Positions 43,489 through 55,710 of a stretch of 64,000 nucleotides of DNA are shown one piece after another; positions within the stretch are counted from its first letter, which is position 1; each line of letters begins with the position of its first letter. The notes under the pieces are model-generated. The model was not told the DNA's origin. It saw only the letters and a list, made by a program, of their open reading frames with translations, and ran no database searches. The DNA comes from Grammothele lineata (Eukaryota; Basidiomycota; Agaricomycetes; Polyporales; Polyporaceae): the NCBI GenBank assembly GCA_002150815.3, contig NDFF03000057.1, positions 372,001 to 436,000 of the forward strand. The letters run 5' to 3'. Position numbers and translations under genes: made by a program.

Positions 43489-45336
43489 ATGACTACGACC
43501 ACGGCAATCATGGCCCGTCCGCTCCCCTCGTCTCTACAGGTGGGCACCCCCGATGTGCTTCCCTCGCCAAATGTCGTCTTTCGCCAGGGGCCTAGCACCC
43601 CGCCTCTATTTCTCCACCGCAAGCCTGTATATCATCCACGGACAACCGCCTCTACGTCCTCCCTAGTCCTTTCTAGCTCCTCTGCGACTCCCAGGAACGC
43701 ACCTCCTATTGTGGGTCCGTACGAGTTCGCGAGCTCTGCACGCATCTCGGCTGGTCATCCTCCGGCAACATCTGATCGTACAAGAGATCACTCAAGAAAC
43801 ATGAGCACACAATCGACGATGCCTCCTGTTCTTTCGATCACTCCCACACCGTCTTATCCTCCATACATCCATTCCCCCGGCTCCCGGCCCATGGCTCATC
43901 CCACGCGACAAAAGGCGCTACCTCCAGTACCCCATCCAACTCCTGCCCAAACAGCTGAAGACCTGATGCAGACGATTGAAGACCATGGCGGCGACGTGCT
44001 CGACCCGGAGCTACACGTACCCCCGCAGGCGTCGCGACCTAAGGACACCAGGCCGGTTTCCGCCGACCCAGAAGAGACTCTCGCGCAGCTCGAGCAGCTC
44101 GCAGCTGCGCTGAGGCGTCTTGACTCTACAAGTACCACTGGATGCACGGGTGCGCGACGTCAGGACAGCATTTCGACTGGTGAGAGCTCGTCCCAGGCGA
44201 AGCCTGTGTTCAAGGATAGTGCTGCGCCGCCCGTGCCATATATCGTCGTCACTTCCTCGGACAACAAGGTACAGCACACGAGCATGGAGGTCGACACATC
44301 TCATGTGCTCCCTTGGGATTCATGGGAGGATGGCGTGAACTCGTCCAGTCCTTCAGAAGATGAAGAGTGGGTTGAGGCATATGGAGGCTGGGGCACGTCA
44401 GACAAGGGAAAATGGAAGGAAATCGTAGTGGAGGTTGAAGGCGATGACGCAGAACAGGTGAGCGTACCGTTCGTCCGAAGCAGGTCTCGTGCTGACAACG
44501 CAACCAGCTGTCACCTGGACTTCTGGAAACCAAGGTCCCTGCAAAGCGGTATGCTTACGAACTTCCCGTATGTCTCTACTCCACTAGGCCGCACCCTGTT
44601 CCTGACGTTGTCTATTAATGCTGCGTAGGACGCCCCGGAGTTCCTCGCCGGTTCCTCGTCTTCTTGCGAAGCCCACCCGACCCCTGGCTACCGCAGCCGG
44701 CGCCTTCCTCCCACTCACGGCATCGCTCTCTCATTCCCCCTCGGAATCTCCAGCCCCCGACGGCGCAAACGCAAGCCCGCCCCACTCATGCTCGCGAACG
44801 CCGCACAAGCCGAGGGCGACGGCGGCGACGACTCCGACTCAAATCGCTCCAACCGCGCACGTCCCCGTCCATCTCGCGCCCGCACCGCCGCGGCGATCGA
44901 CCTCGACGCGCAGCTCGCGAGTGCTCTCGGCTTTGGCTCCGCGCCACGGCGCGCCCCAGCGCCGCCTCGGTCCGCGCCCGCCTCCGCGCTCGTACACACG
45001 CACCGTCGCCCGCAGACAGCGCCGAAGGAGCACACCCCGGGGCCCGCGCCGCCAACTGCGTGGCACTCCGCGTCGGCGTCGGTCGAGCTCGCGCCGAACC
45101 GCGCTCCTCCTGCGCCCACGCCGATCTCGGCGGGGCTCACCCCCGGCTTCGCGCTCGGAGGTGGCGGGGGCGAGGGAAACAGACACTCGGCGCCAGTCGC
45201 GCCGGCGCCGCACTCGGCGGGGCTCACGCCGTCGTGGACGAGCTCGGAGCCGAATACACCCAGGCCGCGATCTGCGGGTGGGCGGCCGAGGCTGATCTCG
45301 CTCAAGGGGATGTTCAAGACGCCTTGGTCGAAGTGA
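43489..45336 (+). CDS. Ser/Pro-rich disordered protein
   Basis: Three exons with phase-0 introns: the main exon to DDAEQ, a small exon (LSPGLLETKVPAKRYAYELP) flanked by GTGAGC...ACCAG and GTATGT...GCGTAG, then the last exon DAPEFLAG onward to the stop at 45334. Start at the ATG at 43489 (MTTTTAIMARPLPSSLQ). The protein of about 570 residues is disordered: N-terminal Pro/Ser/Thr stretches with PxxP motifs, a middle acidic block (SSSPSEDEEWVEAYGG), a segment with Lys/Arg-rich sequence (SRRLPPTHG, RRRKRKPAP, possible nuclear signal) and a C-terminal tail (LISLKGMFKTPWSK). No known domain. It converges on the R3H gene. Confidence 0.75.
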
Positions 45337-46320
45337 TTGCTTTCCCTACCGTCTTCGTGCTAGATCTTGTCGCCGCACATATAACACGTTTCCTCTGGAG
45401 TGGATCTCAGCTTACTTCATCGCGCCCTTCTATAATCGGGTGATTAATCGATACTTACTCGATATTTATCATGAGTAGACGAAGGATCTATGCGCTTATT
45501 GCACTACGCCAAATGTAGCAAATCGTATGTACGTTTGTATCCGTATCTATTCGAGAATTTCAACGCATATCGACCACGATGAGAGAGCCGAACTACCGTT
45601 CAATAATCATAAGCAATCTTTCGGGATCTCGCTGTCATGAATTTGAACATACTGGTCAGCCAGTGTCAGCAAACCGCGCTGTATAGAGAGGTCCTGTCGG
45701 CACCACACTTGTGGTCAACCGGTGACGAGTAGCCTCCGTGACTCACGGCGCTGTACCGCACGTCCGTACAGCGTGCGCTTCTGTCGGAGTGTAGATGGTT
45801 TCTAGAGGCGATTTTGGTCGCTAGTCCTGCACAACTCGCTGGGAGCGCGGACAGGAAGAGACAAACAGCTGATCAGCCCAATAGAAAGCTCTATTACTTT
45901 AGATTCAATCGAAAATATACGACAGTACAACACCGTACAAGGAGAGCGGATGACGACGCACAGACGAGTGACAATGAGGATGAGAGTCAGGAGAGTGACA
46001 GGATGAGAGAATCGAGATAGAGAATGCACAGAGCAAGGCGGCCAGCGTACTTATGCGCGTATGTAAATGCTGTGCAAAGCAGACGGATGTAGTAGCGTAT
46101 ACGTATACAGACCTATTGACACCACACGCGTACACTTGCCGCCCGACGACAATTACGATCTGACACGACGGCGACCAACTTAACTAACACGAGAGCACCT
46201 CGACAAGGAGGACCAAAGGACGAGCAGGGAGAAGAAACCTACAACGCGACAGGCGTGGGCAAGCCTGCCCATACCACTCGCTATGCCTTGCAGACCTTTC
46301 GGGGAAATGCTGGAAGACGA
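45337..46320. other. Convergent intergenic region
   Basis: Nearly 1 kb between the stops of the Ser/Pro-rich gene and the R3H gene. AT-richer than the neighbouring exons, presumably 3'UTRs. No gene seen. Confidence 0.5.
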
Positions 46321-49237
46321 TTACAACGAGAGCGCAGCACTATCGGCGGCGACCGCGCCCATTGCAATCTCCCCGGCGCCCATGCCAGGCTGGGAGACAG
46401 CCACCGGGGCCTCGCCAGTCTCCACGATGGCCATCGCACTGAGCTTTTCCACCAGGCCCGCCGCGATGGGGCTTCCGCCTGTGTTGGCGCGACTGCGGCC
46501 GTTCTCCGCACGCGCACCGTTGCCATTACCATTGGCGTTGGTGCCGCTGCGGCCCGCAGTCTTCGGGTTGAACAACTCCGCGTTCTTCGGCGGAGGCCGC
46601 TCGAACGCGTCGTGCTCGTCGAGACGGCCGAGCGCGGCGGGGACAGGGGCGGAGGGGACCTGCGGGCTCGTGCTCTGCGAGTTGGGGTAGTGAACGAGAG
46701 CGCTGCCCTGCGTGCCGCCGCCCTGCGGCGAGGCGGCCATCATCACGCGCGACATGGAGGCATTTGTCCAGGCGCCCCCCGGAGCGGGCTGTCGCACAGC
46801 GGGCCCCGGGCCTGACGAGAGCGGCGGGAAATCTGTCGATTGGAGGACGGGCTGAGATTGCGGAGGAAGGTGGGTGTGGCCGCCACCCATCCGGGCGGGC
46901 GATAATGTCCGCGAATTGTGATCGTGGTGTCGTGGATGCTGAGGCTTGAGGCCGACAGCCCAATCAGGACGGGCAGGGAGGGGATGCTTCGACGACGTAG
47001 ACGTTGAGGTGAACGTTCGCCGTGAGGAAGAAGAGGTTGTGGAAGACGACTGCAAGGATACGGAGCGTTGAGCACCGGGAGATAGAAGCCGAACAAGAAT
47101 GGAGGGGCTGTGGCTTACCGCCGTTGAAGACGTCTCGTCTGCAGGCGTTCTGGCCCCGGTACTGCCACTATTGCTGGAAGCACCTGATATCCGCCTCATG
47201 TTACTGCTTAATCGAGGTCCGTAGGCGTCGTTGCCGTTCGCGGGCATCCCGGGGGTATAAGTAAACCCACCCGAGGTAGCCCCAGGGCCGTACGTCCATG
47301 CACCGCGAGAGCGGCTGCCTCCCCGCCTGCCGTTAACGCTCCCTTGCCCGTTGCTGTTCCGCGAAGATGTCCGACTGATGTTGTGCCCATCTATTCCCAT
47401 CCCATTGCCCGCGTTGAGAGGTGCGGTGTCTGATGAGGGACCAGCTGGGTACATATGGCCGGTCATCGGTGGGGGCGGAGGGCCCATTGGAGCCCCAGGC
47501 TGATAGGGTGGTTGGTAGTACCCTGGAGCGCTGCTGTATGCGTATGGCGTCGGGCCCGGCATATACGGCTGGAAAGGTGGCATGTTTTGGATGGGAGGTG
47601 ACATTTGGTGTTGAGGGTTGGACTGTCCCGGAGGCATGCCAGGTTGGGGCGGATGTTGCTGTTGCAGGTGGGGTGGAGTGTGAGATGGTTGACTATGGGA
47701 TTGCTGGACATGAGGCGGGGGACTGGCCCACATATAGTGCGGACCATATGGCTGTTGGGTGGTGTTAAGCGGAGGAGGATACATGCCCTCTGGAGCACTG
47801 GAGGGAGCAGAATCCGCGGAGTGCTGAGGAGAAGGTTGATAAGGGTATGGTTGATAGTAGTACTGTCCCACGTATGGCTGTCCGGGAGGAGCGTTGTAAG
47901 GAGGGTACATGTATTGGGTCGCATAACCGGGTGGTGGCGGGGCTTGAACACCGTACTGGCCTTGCTCATACGTAGATCCTGCTGCGGCGTCGTATAGAGT
48001 AGGAAACGTGAACGACGGTGATGTCGCACGCGAATTGCGAGAGCTTCCTGAGCCGTTGGCGTTGTACGACGCGGCTGAAGATCGCAATGATCGAACCGAC
48101 GAGGTCGTCGAGCCGGGCCCTCTACGACCATCCTTCTTGTCGCGGTTGATAGGCCCCGACCACTCGCTCTCGGTGGGCGCCGAGCTTGCGGAATCATCTA
48201 GGTCGCCGATGCTGCTTCCCCTACCGCCACTGGTAGAGCCGGATCCAGAAACGAGGCTGAACGTGGAGGAGTTCGCGCTCATGCCCTTATCCTTTTCCTT
48301 CTTCTCCTCGAAACCCATGAAGATCCGTGAACGCGCCTCGTTATACTCCGCTTCACGCTCTTCTATCGTTTTGTGACGCCGTGCGCCGCTGCTTGCGGTA
48401 TTGCTAACACCGCCGATGCTGCCCGCCTCGGACGCATCGACATCAGACGTGTCGGCATCCTCGCCAGTGGTGGACCCAGGCTGAGAGTACTGGCGTCCCC
48501 GAGGCGGCCGGCGCATGATCTGGAATGCGGGCTGTGTGGACTCTTCGGCAGGAACGAGCTCGCAGATACGCCGCCCCGGACTGCGGGGACCGATGCGTGA
48601 GCCCCGCAACATAGTGACAACAGGAAAGATAAAAGTACTTACATGCGGCTCTCGGAGCGACAATACACAAATATAGTCTTTGTGGACTGGTCTGTCTCGA
48701 TACTGAGCTTGTAGTAGGCCGAGCATCGATGAACAAGTAGCCGCTGGTAGGAAGTCGACGGAGACAGGTCAATCCGCGACCTGGACACAAATACGGTCAG
48801 AATCTGTCCGTAGTCCACCATACGCATCCACAGAACTACGAATCCCTGCACATGCCCCTGCATGTGTCCCATCGCAGGGACGAGGGGCGCTTCGTCGTGT
48901 GACGGCAGGTAGAGACTAAGCATATGAGTACGCACCTCCTTTCTTTGATGAGCCCTTCCATCTGCTCTCCAAGCTTGAGCACATAGAGACGATCCTTGCT
49001 CCGCAGCGCCTCCAAGATCTGTGCGTCAGGCTCGACGTCGGCGACTGCGGCGTTGGGCTCCATCGCGCCAGAGACGCTCGAAGACGAAGACGGTTCGGGC
49101 TTGCCGCTCAGCGAGGATGCAGAGGATGAGGGGTTGAACGGCGGCGACGTGGTGACGGGGCTCGAAGAGAGCGAGCGCGGGCTCGTGATGTCCGGCGCGG
49201 AAGTGCTGGGATGTGCGGTGGCTGATTCGGTCGCCAT
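46321..49237 (-). CDS. R3H and SUZ domain RNA-binding protein
   Basis: The N-terminal exon starts at the ATG at 49237 (MATESATAHPST, chosen; an upstream in-frame ATG at 49333 adds 32 residues). After a Ser/Pro-rich lead comes LRSKDRLYVLKLGEQMEGLI, an intron, then SRIDLSPSTSYQRLLVHRCS: RLLVH is the R-x3-H core of R3H. It continues IETDQSTKTIFVYCRSESRI. The next block KTIEEREAEYNEARSRIF resembles the SUZ motif. The remaining about 650 residues are low-complexity: a Pro/Gln/Tyr-rich segment (YPPYNAPPGQPYVGQYYYQP) and a Gly/Ser/Asn-rich end. R3H-SUZ proteins (Encore/ARPP21-like) bind single-stranded RNA and regulate mRNA. Introns lie near 48.6 and 48.9 kb. It is the 3' neighbour, on the same strand, of the amino-acid transporter. 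Confidence 0.88.
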
Positions 49238-49752
49238 GTCGGGGGGCGGTGATCCCGGTGCGGGGCTCAAGCGTGCTATATCGAAGACGTGAATTGGAAC
49301 TTGTGCTTGCTCTATGGCTGTTTCTGTATGCAAATGAGTGGGTGGAAAGCAGCTTTAGTAGCAGCGGTGAGGGGGAGGGCGGGGCTGTCTCGGGTAACCA
49401 CATCCGCCCTCCTGGGATCTGGGAAAGGCTACGCACCAGCAGACATGAAGTGCGATCAAACAATGCGTGCGTGCGCTGTAAACGGGGAGCAGGCGAGGAC
49501 GAGTAGCGAGGACAGAGCGGGGTCACGGTGCATCAGGTCGAAGGGTAAGTGCATCCTGGACCGACTGGCGCCCATTGCTCTTCAAAGTCGTCAAGCGCCC
49601 ACCTGTCCACCGCAAAAACTCCGCCACCCCCGGCCGTCTGTCTTCGGGCTGCACAGTCATACTGGGAACACAGCGACATATATTACAAGACGCGGGCGTA
49701 GAACGCCATATATATATGCAGGCGCTGATAGATAAGACATCCTAGCCCCTCA
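49238..49752. promoter_or_regulatory. R3H gene upstream region
   Basis: 0.5 kb upstream of the R3H gene and downstream of the transporter, both on the minus strand. No gene; promoter presumed. A TATATATA run lies near 49712. Confidence 0.45.
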
Positions 49753-51917
49753 TTAATGCGCCGTCTCCGCCTCCGGGTGGAACAAGCCGTAGATGTTGAA
49801 GCTCAGACTACAAGAACGTTGTTCAGCGATCGTCGAAGGGAAGCGTAAAGCGTATCTGAGACCGCTCACCAGAACACGAAGATGAACATTCCGTAGATGG
49901 CCAGGCCAAGAGACGCTCGCGACAATGCCTTGTTCGCGCTTGGATCGTCACGAGAAAGCTGTGAAGGCAATGTAGTATATCAGCGCCAGTACTTGAAACC
50001 GTTGATGGCAGGCTACAGACCTTCCACCAGAATAAACCCGGTAGGATGAAGGATATTGTGGTAGAGCCCGTGGAACCCACGAACGACAGAACTGCAGTAC
50101 ACGTCACGACACGCAAGCAATACGTTAGCCATCATCACCAAGAAGTCCCGGTGTATTCGGGGATGAAATACGCACCCATCTTTAGATCGTCTACGAAGTA
50201 GGCTATCGAAAAGCCGCTTGCAACAATCGCGACCGTAAGCAGTGTGTGCTTCAGAGGCGACATATCGTGGCTTCCATGGTGCTCATCCTCCGGCTCCTCA
50301 TCGTCTTCGCTTGGTCCTGGCTTGTGCACTTGACCAGCGTGGAACACTTTGTCCAGGCAGTTCCGGCACGGATGCACTTGCAGCGGATACGAGAACATCA
50401 CCAAGATGGCGATGGCCAATTGGCCGACGGCGATGAAGAGCGACGTCGAGGGATACATTGCGATGATATTCGGACCGACCTAGCACCGTCATCAGTCGCA
50501 GCCTCAGCAGCCACCCAACTGGCACTGACCTTCGAACCAAACGTTAGGTAACCGAACACAGCAATGATCTCGTATATCAGGGCGGCAGAGCCTATCGAAC
50601 TTCCGATCACGATGTTCATCCGCTTCTGCGAGTTTGTCTGGATCTCATTGAATATCGGGAATAGCTGCAGTATGTGTAACTCAGAACAAGGGCCGCAGTT
50701 CGCACGACAGAAGTCTTACGTTCTGCGCGCATGTGAATGCGAAGACCTGGACTGGGAATGTCGAAACGAAGCCAGGGGTAAACTTGATCAGGCGTATTTC
50801 CCCCGGTGGTGTCGTGCCTGCTATCGGGAAGAAGTAGCAAACTATCACAACAACCACAAGATATGCTGCACACTGGGTTAGCGCATATATACTCGTTATG
50901 TGGCTGAGCAGAACTTACCCACGGAGAAAAGCGCTATGTAGCTTGTGTGCCTCAGACTATCAAGCTTGCGAAGGAACGTGAGAGGAATGAGAGGAATCAT
51001 AATCAGGGTCATCCAGTTCTGTCCTGAGAGCATCCATTCTGGCGGGTGTACATCTGGCCCAGTGAGGTCGTGATAGAGTGCGGAGACGACATTAGGCATA
51101 AGAGATTTGATAATAATGAGGTAGCTTCATAATTCGGTTAATATTTGTCCAGCTCTGCACGAGATTTGATCCACATACCTGATCGAGACACCAAAGCATT
51201 TGATTGCAATGGCAGCGTCGAAGAAAACAGCTGCCTTGGGGAAGGTCATCTCCGCGACAGCGAAGAAAGACGATCGCCTATGTGGTGCCTTGGCTGCACA
51301 TAGCGAGAGCAAGTAGAGGCCAAATGCAGCTACGCATCCGGAGAATGCACACGTAATGATACCCGGGAGAATCCCAGCAGATGCCATAGCCTGAAGAGCG
51401 TGTCAGTGTTCGTTCATTCACTGCTGGGTATATCCACGGTAACGAAGGGTTCTGATTAACCGTCCATAATCAGGCTGGATGCACCACGGGCGTTGCAAGC
51501 AACACTGAAAGTGTATGCGTCCGTCTGTGGCAGCAATATTGAGAAGGTATGGCGCGACATGTCCGACCGCTGATGTGGCTCAAGCAAAATATAGACGCAA
51601 TAGGCGCAATCACGGGCTCCTATGATGTTAATGATAGGTACGCACCATAGGGAACGTGAGCATCCCTATCTCCCAACATACAATGAGCACCGACCTATAC
51701 AGGATGATATGTCTGACTCACCACTCCCAATAATCGTGTTCGCCAGATTGCTCGTCGAACTCGTCAACGAAGCATGGCCCTCCCTCTTCGGTTTCCTCGC
51801 GGACGCGCTCGCACCCAGAAGGGCGTCGCCCTCACCAGAGCGACGGGGGTCGTCCGCAGCGTGTTCCTGTGCGTCTCGGCCGTCGTGGCCTTGCGCGGCG
51901 CCGTACTGCTGCACCAT
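49753..51917 (-). CDS. Vacuolar amino-acid transporter (AAAP, AVT5/6/7-like)
   Basis: Multi-exon AAAP permease with about 11 helices. After a charged Ser/Asp-rich N-terminus (KREGHASLTSSTSNLANTII), helix 1 reads GMLTFPM-AMASAGILPG across two short introns, matching the conserved NxxGSGxLxxP. Further: GCVAAFGLYLLSLCA, PEWMLSGQNWMTLIMIPLIP, VFAFTCAQN, LFPIFNEIQTNSQKRM, NIVIGSSIGSAALIYEIIAV and GYLTFGSK, then SPLKHTLLTVAIVASGFSIA and the final CSFNIYGL-type exon ending at 49753. Such proteins move neutral or basic amino acids across the vacuolar membrane. The frame stays open with no ATG for about 400 bp upstream of 51917, so a 5' exon may exist and the N-terminus is uncertain; 51917 is the first ATG. 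Confidence 0.86.
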
Positions 51918-52523
51918 CTCGTAGCCTTCTTCGTCGCCGTCAAAGTCCAGAGCCGAGGCGGATGTGGCGTGAGCCGAGATTGTGCGCTGCGCGAGTGCAG
52001 AGAGATTGAGTGCGGTAGATTGTACGGCGCGGCGGCCAGTGGGGAGAGGCGTGTGCGAGTGCGTGTGCAGAGGCCTGGCGCCAGAAGGGGAGGGTGACCG
52101 GGAGGGGGCCGGATCGGGCGTGGGCTGGCGGAGAATGCGCCCCGGAGCCAGATTTGTCAGCCTCGCCGCCGGACGTTTCGGAATCGTGAGTGAGTAGTGT
52201 CGGTCTTCGTGCGCGTTGTGCGCCCCGTGAGTTGTTGGACGTTGGATTTGGGCTCAACAGCGAGTTCAGCGCAATGTACAACGTAGTGAGAGTAGAGAAT
52301 CGGAAGTTGTACAGAGGATCACCCGCGAAGTTGCAGAGGCCCTCGCGAGAGCCACAGTCTCGTGACGCGCCGCCCGGCGTCGGCGCGACGTTTTACGCGA
52401 ACCTGCCATTGCGGGAGCGACCCACGTGGCAGAACCAGTCCGTGGCGATGTCCATTTCGGGACGCGTTTAGAGGCCGTTGGACAACAAGAGCAAAGTGTC
52501 TCGTCCTCTCGCTCTCTGCCACT
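51918..52523. promoter_or_regulatory. Region between the transporter N-terminus and RPB4
   Basis: About 0.6 kb between the first transporter ATG and the RPB4 start. The minus-strand frame is open to about 52312 without ATG (reading GRILRQPTPDPAPSRSPS), likely the transporter's 5' coding exon or leader. No separate gene. Confidence 0.4.
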
Positions 52524-53155
52524 ATGTCCGGCTTGCGCCATCGCCCCGCGTACGAAGAGGAAGACGCGTCTGCCCTCAGGCTCGGCCCTGGTATATAAGC
52601 TTCAATGCATGCGCTTCACTATCCATGATAATGTATTCCACCCCTAGAATTCAACAACGCCGGTTGCTTGCTGATTTCCGAGGTGCGATATCTCTTGGAA
52701 CACCGGCCCGGGGACAAAGCTGCGCCAGACACATCGTATGTCACGTCTACTGGAGTTTTTGAAACTTCAAGTCTGAACTTGGCTCAGCGTGTACAACAAG
52801 ACCCTGGACTACGTGAAGACTTTTGCGAAGTTTGATAAACCGGAGGCTGCCGCCGCTATCCGAGAGTAAGCACCTTCTCCTGTTTGTATCTCGCCCGTGT
52901 GATTCTACCTTCTCCGGTAGGACATTACGGCGAGAGTCTGCACTCACGCAGTTCGAAATTGCTCAAATTGCAAATCTATGCCCCGTGACCGCGGAGGAGG
53001 CGAAGAGTATCATCCCTAGGTACGCTCTTTCATGTACAAACGTGCTGTCACTTTTTTTGAAAATCTGGACACGACTCAGTCTCGTCAAGATCGATGACGA
53101 CAAGCTGCAACCTCTTCTTGACGAAATACAGACCATGAGAAAGTTCCAGTCATGA
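52524..53155 (+). CDS. RPB4: RNA polymerase II subunit RPB4
   Basis: About 135 residues over five exons. The ATG at 52524 gives MSGLRHRPAYEEEDASALRL then GPE/FNNAGCLLISEVRYLL across an intron (GTATAT...CCTAG), EHRPGDKAAPDTS, VYNKTLDYVKTFAKFDKPE, TQFEIAQIANLCPVTAEEAK and IIPS, LVKIDDDKLQPLLDEIQT. The order is that of Rpb4: an N-terminal start region, then HRDC-like helical segments. With Rpb7 it forms the stalk of RNA polymerase II, linking initiation, mRNA export and decay. The exon joins are phase-consistent and the length matches eukaryotic Rpb4 (about 140). Strongly expressed genes of this type often have short 5' regions. The F-box gene starts 0.87 kb downstream. Confidence 0.9.
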
Positions 53156-54021
53156 TCTACCAATATGACCCGCCGAATCAGCTAAATACCCTTCGTGGCA
53201 AGCTTACATTCACCAGAGATGGCTTCATCAGGGTATCAGTGAGCTGCGCACCCAGTCACCTACGCGGCGTTTATATAAACTGCGCACTCCGCTGAAGACG
53301 TCTCCTCTAACGATTCTCCTGGTGTCAATTGTGGACGCCCTATGCCTACCTCCAGGGGCTGCGTAGTTGCCGAGAATCAAGACGAGTATGTAGATGGGCG
53401 TGTATGCGCTATTGTGATCTAAATTTCCATGCGGAAATAATGATAGTATGCGTGTATGTTACAGCTATAGGAGCGCTTGCTTAACTATACCGCGTTTCCG
53501 CGCTTGGCTCCAATGAAGAATCCTTTGATTGACGAGCGTCCAATGCGAATCCGATGCGTACACGTTCGCTGATCTCACAGCCCCACTATATACGCAGTAT
53601 GGCTGAAGTCCAGCATATGTATAGGTTTGGTAGGTGCGGGGATTTTCGCTAGCGCTCTTTCGTCGGCCTTTAAATTCACAACTTGTTCTCTTACATCCCC
53701 GTGGTGCCTCCCGACCGTGCCGACTTCGCTTCATCTTTGCCACCTCTTCACACTCGAGCTTTCTGCCCATCAAGCTAGTAGACCATGCCACATACAGGCA
53801 CAGACAAAGTAGATCTACGCCGTCTTCCCGAGGTCTTGTGAACGCACATCCCGCTGACAACCTTGTCAGTTGACACCGTGGTCTCTTAGTCCAATAAGAT
53901 CTGCAGGCGAGCCCCAGGAGTACGTCTTCCGTACAGAGTCTGGATATGTCCTCTGCACTCCTCACATCCCGATCCGCCGTTTGGCAGGGATTCTATCGGC
54001 CCCAGTTTGTTCCCGTCAAGT
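53156..54021. other. Intergenic region between RPB4 and F-box gene
   Basis: 0.87 kb. Short plus-strand frames (53634-53873) lack motifs. Pyrimidine-rich segments near 53690-53760 could be the F-box promoter. No gene seen. Confidence 0.4.
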
Positions 54022-55710
54022 ATGCTCCCAGAGCTTCAGAACCAGATCCGGGGAGGTCTCGCGCAGGTTTCCGCTCGGCGTGCGGCGCTGGCGAAGGAAC
54101 GGGAAGCGGTCAATGCAGAAGAAGCGCGTCTCATGAAGGTTTGGAACGCATCACTGCCCATCAATCGCCTCCCAACCGAACTCCTGGTCTTCATCTTCAC
54201 CATCTACGATACATGGGGTCTCGCCGGTGTATTCCCTCGAGGCCATTTCAGTCACCGCAGTACCCTCATGCGCGTCTGCCATCATTGGTATGATGTTATG
54301 TGTTCGACCCCAGGGCTATGGCGAGCATTCAAAGTGGGGTCGTCGATCGGGTACATCCAGCATTGCATCCAGGCCTCCTCTCCAGCACATCTCCACGTAG
54401 TCCTCGGAGAAGACGCAAAACAACTACCATGCTGCCCAATCGAGCTTTTTATTCCTCACGCTGATCGCATTGAAACATTCCTGCTTCTGGATGCTCGCCG
54501 GAGCTGGGTACCCGCTTTACTGCAACTATTCAAGTTCACAGCAAGGATGGATGCGCTTCACACACTCGACTTCATCGACCCTTCTTCGAAGGGGGCGTTG
54601 GATTTGAACATCACGTCAACACGTTTCCCTCGCCTCCGCTCGTTGAGTCTATGGGGAGCGAAGATACCAGAAGATGCACAAGTATATGCTCGACTACGTG
54701 TCCTTTCCCTTCAAGGGCCTTGCTATTTCGACTTTGACAAACTCTTTCATCTCATAACAACCTGCGTCTGCCTTGAAGAACTTCGTATTTCACCCTACGA
54801 CCCCTCCGGAGACCCCTTCATGAAGTATTCTCCCTGTGACCATACAATTCTTCCGCGAACATCCCTCCCTCACCTACGACAGCTCAAACTCGACGTCGCT
54901 TCAATGGAGATATTCCTCCAATTCCTCTCGAATTTTTTCCTATCGCCATCTGTCTGCGCCTCGCTTCAATATCACGAACTGGCTGCGTCTCGCCAGGGTC
55001 CTGATAGCGTATTTCCTTATTTTCTACCTCAAGAACCATACGCGCCTCTCCCCATGATTCGTCATATCACTTGCATATCATTGACCAACGTAAATTCGGG
55101 TATTGCTCAACTGGTAGCTAAAGTTGATCCGACGTCGACTCGCGCATCGATCTGTCTCGCGTATCACGCGTACGATGCTGGCAAGGACGTGGGCGGTCTT
55201 ACTCGCAATCATCTCTCCGCCATCCGCGCCATATTCGAAGATGCTCCACTTACACAACTCACATTCAATGTCGATACCCACGACATCGTCTCCAACGAGG
55301 ATTGGTCCACGCTCTTTCGTTCATTTCCAGGTTTGGAGCTTCTCGAGATCTGCAGATGGTCACTGGCCGATGCGGTGTGGGCCGCTCTCAAGTCCAGTCC
55401 CGACATGACGCCTTGCCCGCAGCTTCGGTCTCTCCGCCTTAAATCGTCTTTTCACTCCACGCCACGCTGTCGGGCTCGAAGCTCCAACTGGCACACTCGC
55501 GAATTTCTCGGCGACATGCTCGCAACACTCCGGAGTCGTGCAGTGCATGGGGTGCACTTGGAGACACTCGTGGTGGACGCGTCGGATAGTAGTTATAGAT
55601 TCGATGGTATCGATCACGATGCGCTCAAGGCCGAGTTTGTTGTAGGTCTGGAGGAAGTCGTCGGCGAGCTCACGTATCTTCTACCACCAAGACCACGCTG
55701 GGTGGATTGA
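54022..55710 (+). CDS. F-box/leucine-rich protein A
   Basis: Single exon of about 562 residues. I use the ATG at 54022 (MLPELQNQIRGGLAQVS); an upstream TTG is not a start. An N-terminal coiled coil (RRAALAKEREAVNAEEARLM) precedes the F-box PINRLPTELLVFIFTIYDTW ... RVCHHWYDVMCSTPGLWRAF. The rest is leucine-rich repeats in irregular form (LHTLDFIDPSS, LRSLSLWGA, LRVLSLQG). F-boxes bind Skp1 and bring substrates to SCF ligase; the target is unknown. It is followed by two convergent F-box genes. Confidence 0.88.
   Translation: MLPELQNQIRGGLAQVSARRAALAKEREAVNAEEARLMKVWNASLPINRLPTELLVFIFTIYDTWGLAGVFPRGHFSHRSTLMRVCHHWYDVMCSTPGLWRAFKVGSSIGYIQHCIQASSPAHLHVVLGEDAKQLPCCPIELFIPHADRIETFLLLDARRSWVPALLQLFKFTARMDALHTLDFIDPSSKGALDLNITSTRFPRLRSLSLWGAKIPEDAQVYARLRVLSLQGPCYFDFDKLFHLITTCVCLEELRISPYDPSGDPFMKYSPCDHTILPRTSLPHLRQLKLDVASMEIFLQFLSNFFLSPSVCASLQYHELAASRQGPDSVFPYFLPQEPYAPLPMIRHITCISLTNVNSGIAQLVAKVDPTSTRASICLAYHAYDAGKDVGGLTRNHLSAIRAIFEDAPLTQLTFNVDTHDIVSNEDWSTLFRSFPGLELLEICRWSLADAVWAALKSSPDMTPCPQLRSLRLKSSFHSTPRCRARSSNWHTREFLGDMLATLRSRAVHGVHLETLVVDASDSSYRFDGIDHDALKAEFVVGLEEVVGELTYLLPPRPRWVD

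Noticed and set aside
44618..45443. Two long plus-strand frames (225 and 259 codons)
   Set aside because: Alternative frames of the last exon of the Ser/Pro-rich protein; Arg-rich composition typical of shifted frames in GC-rich DNA.
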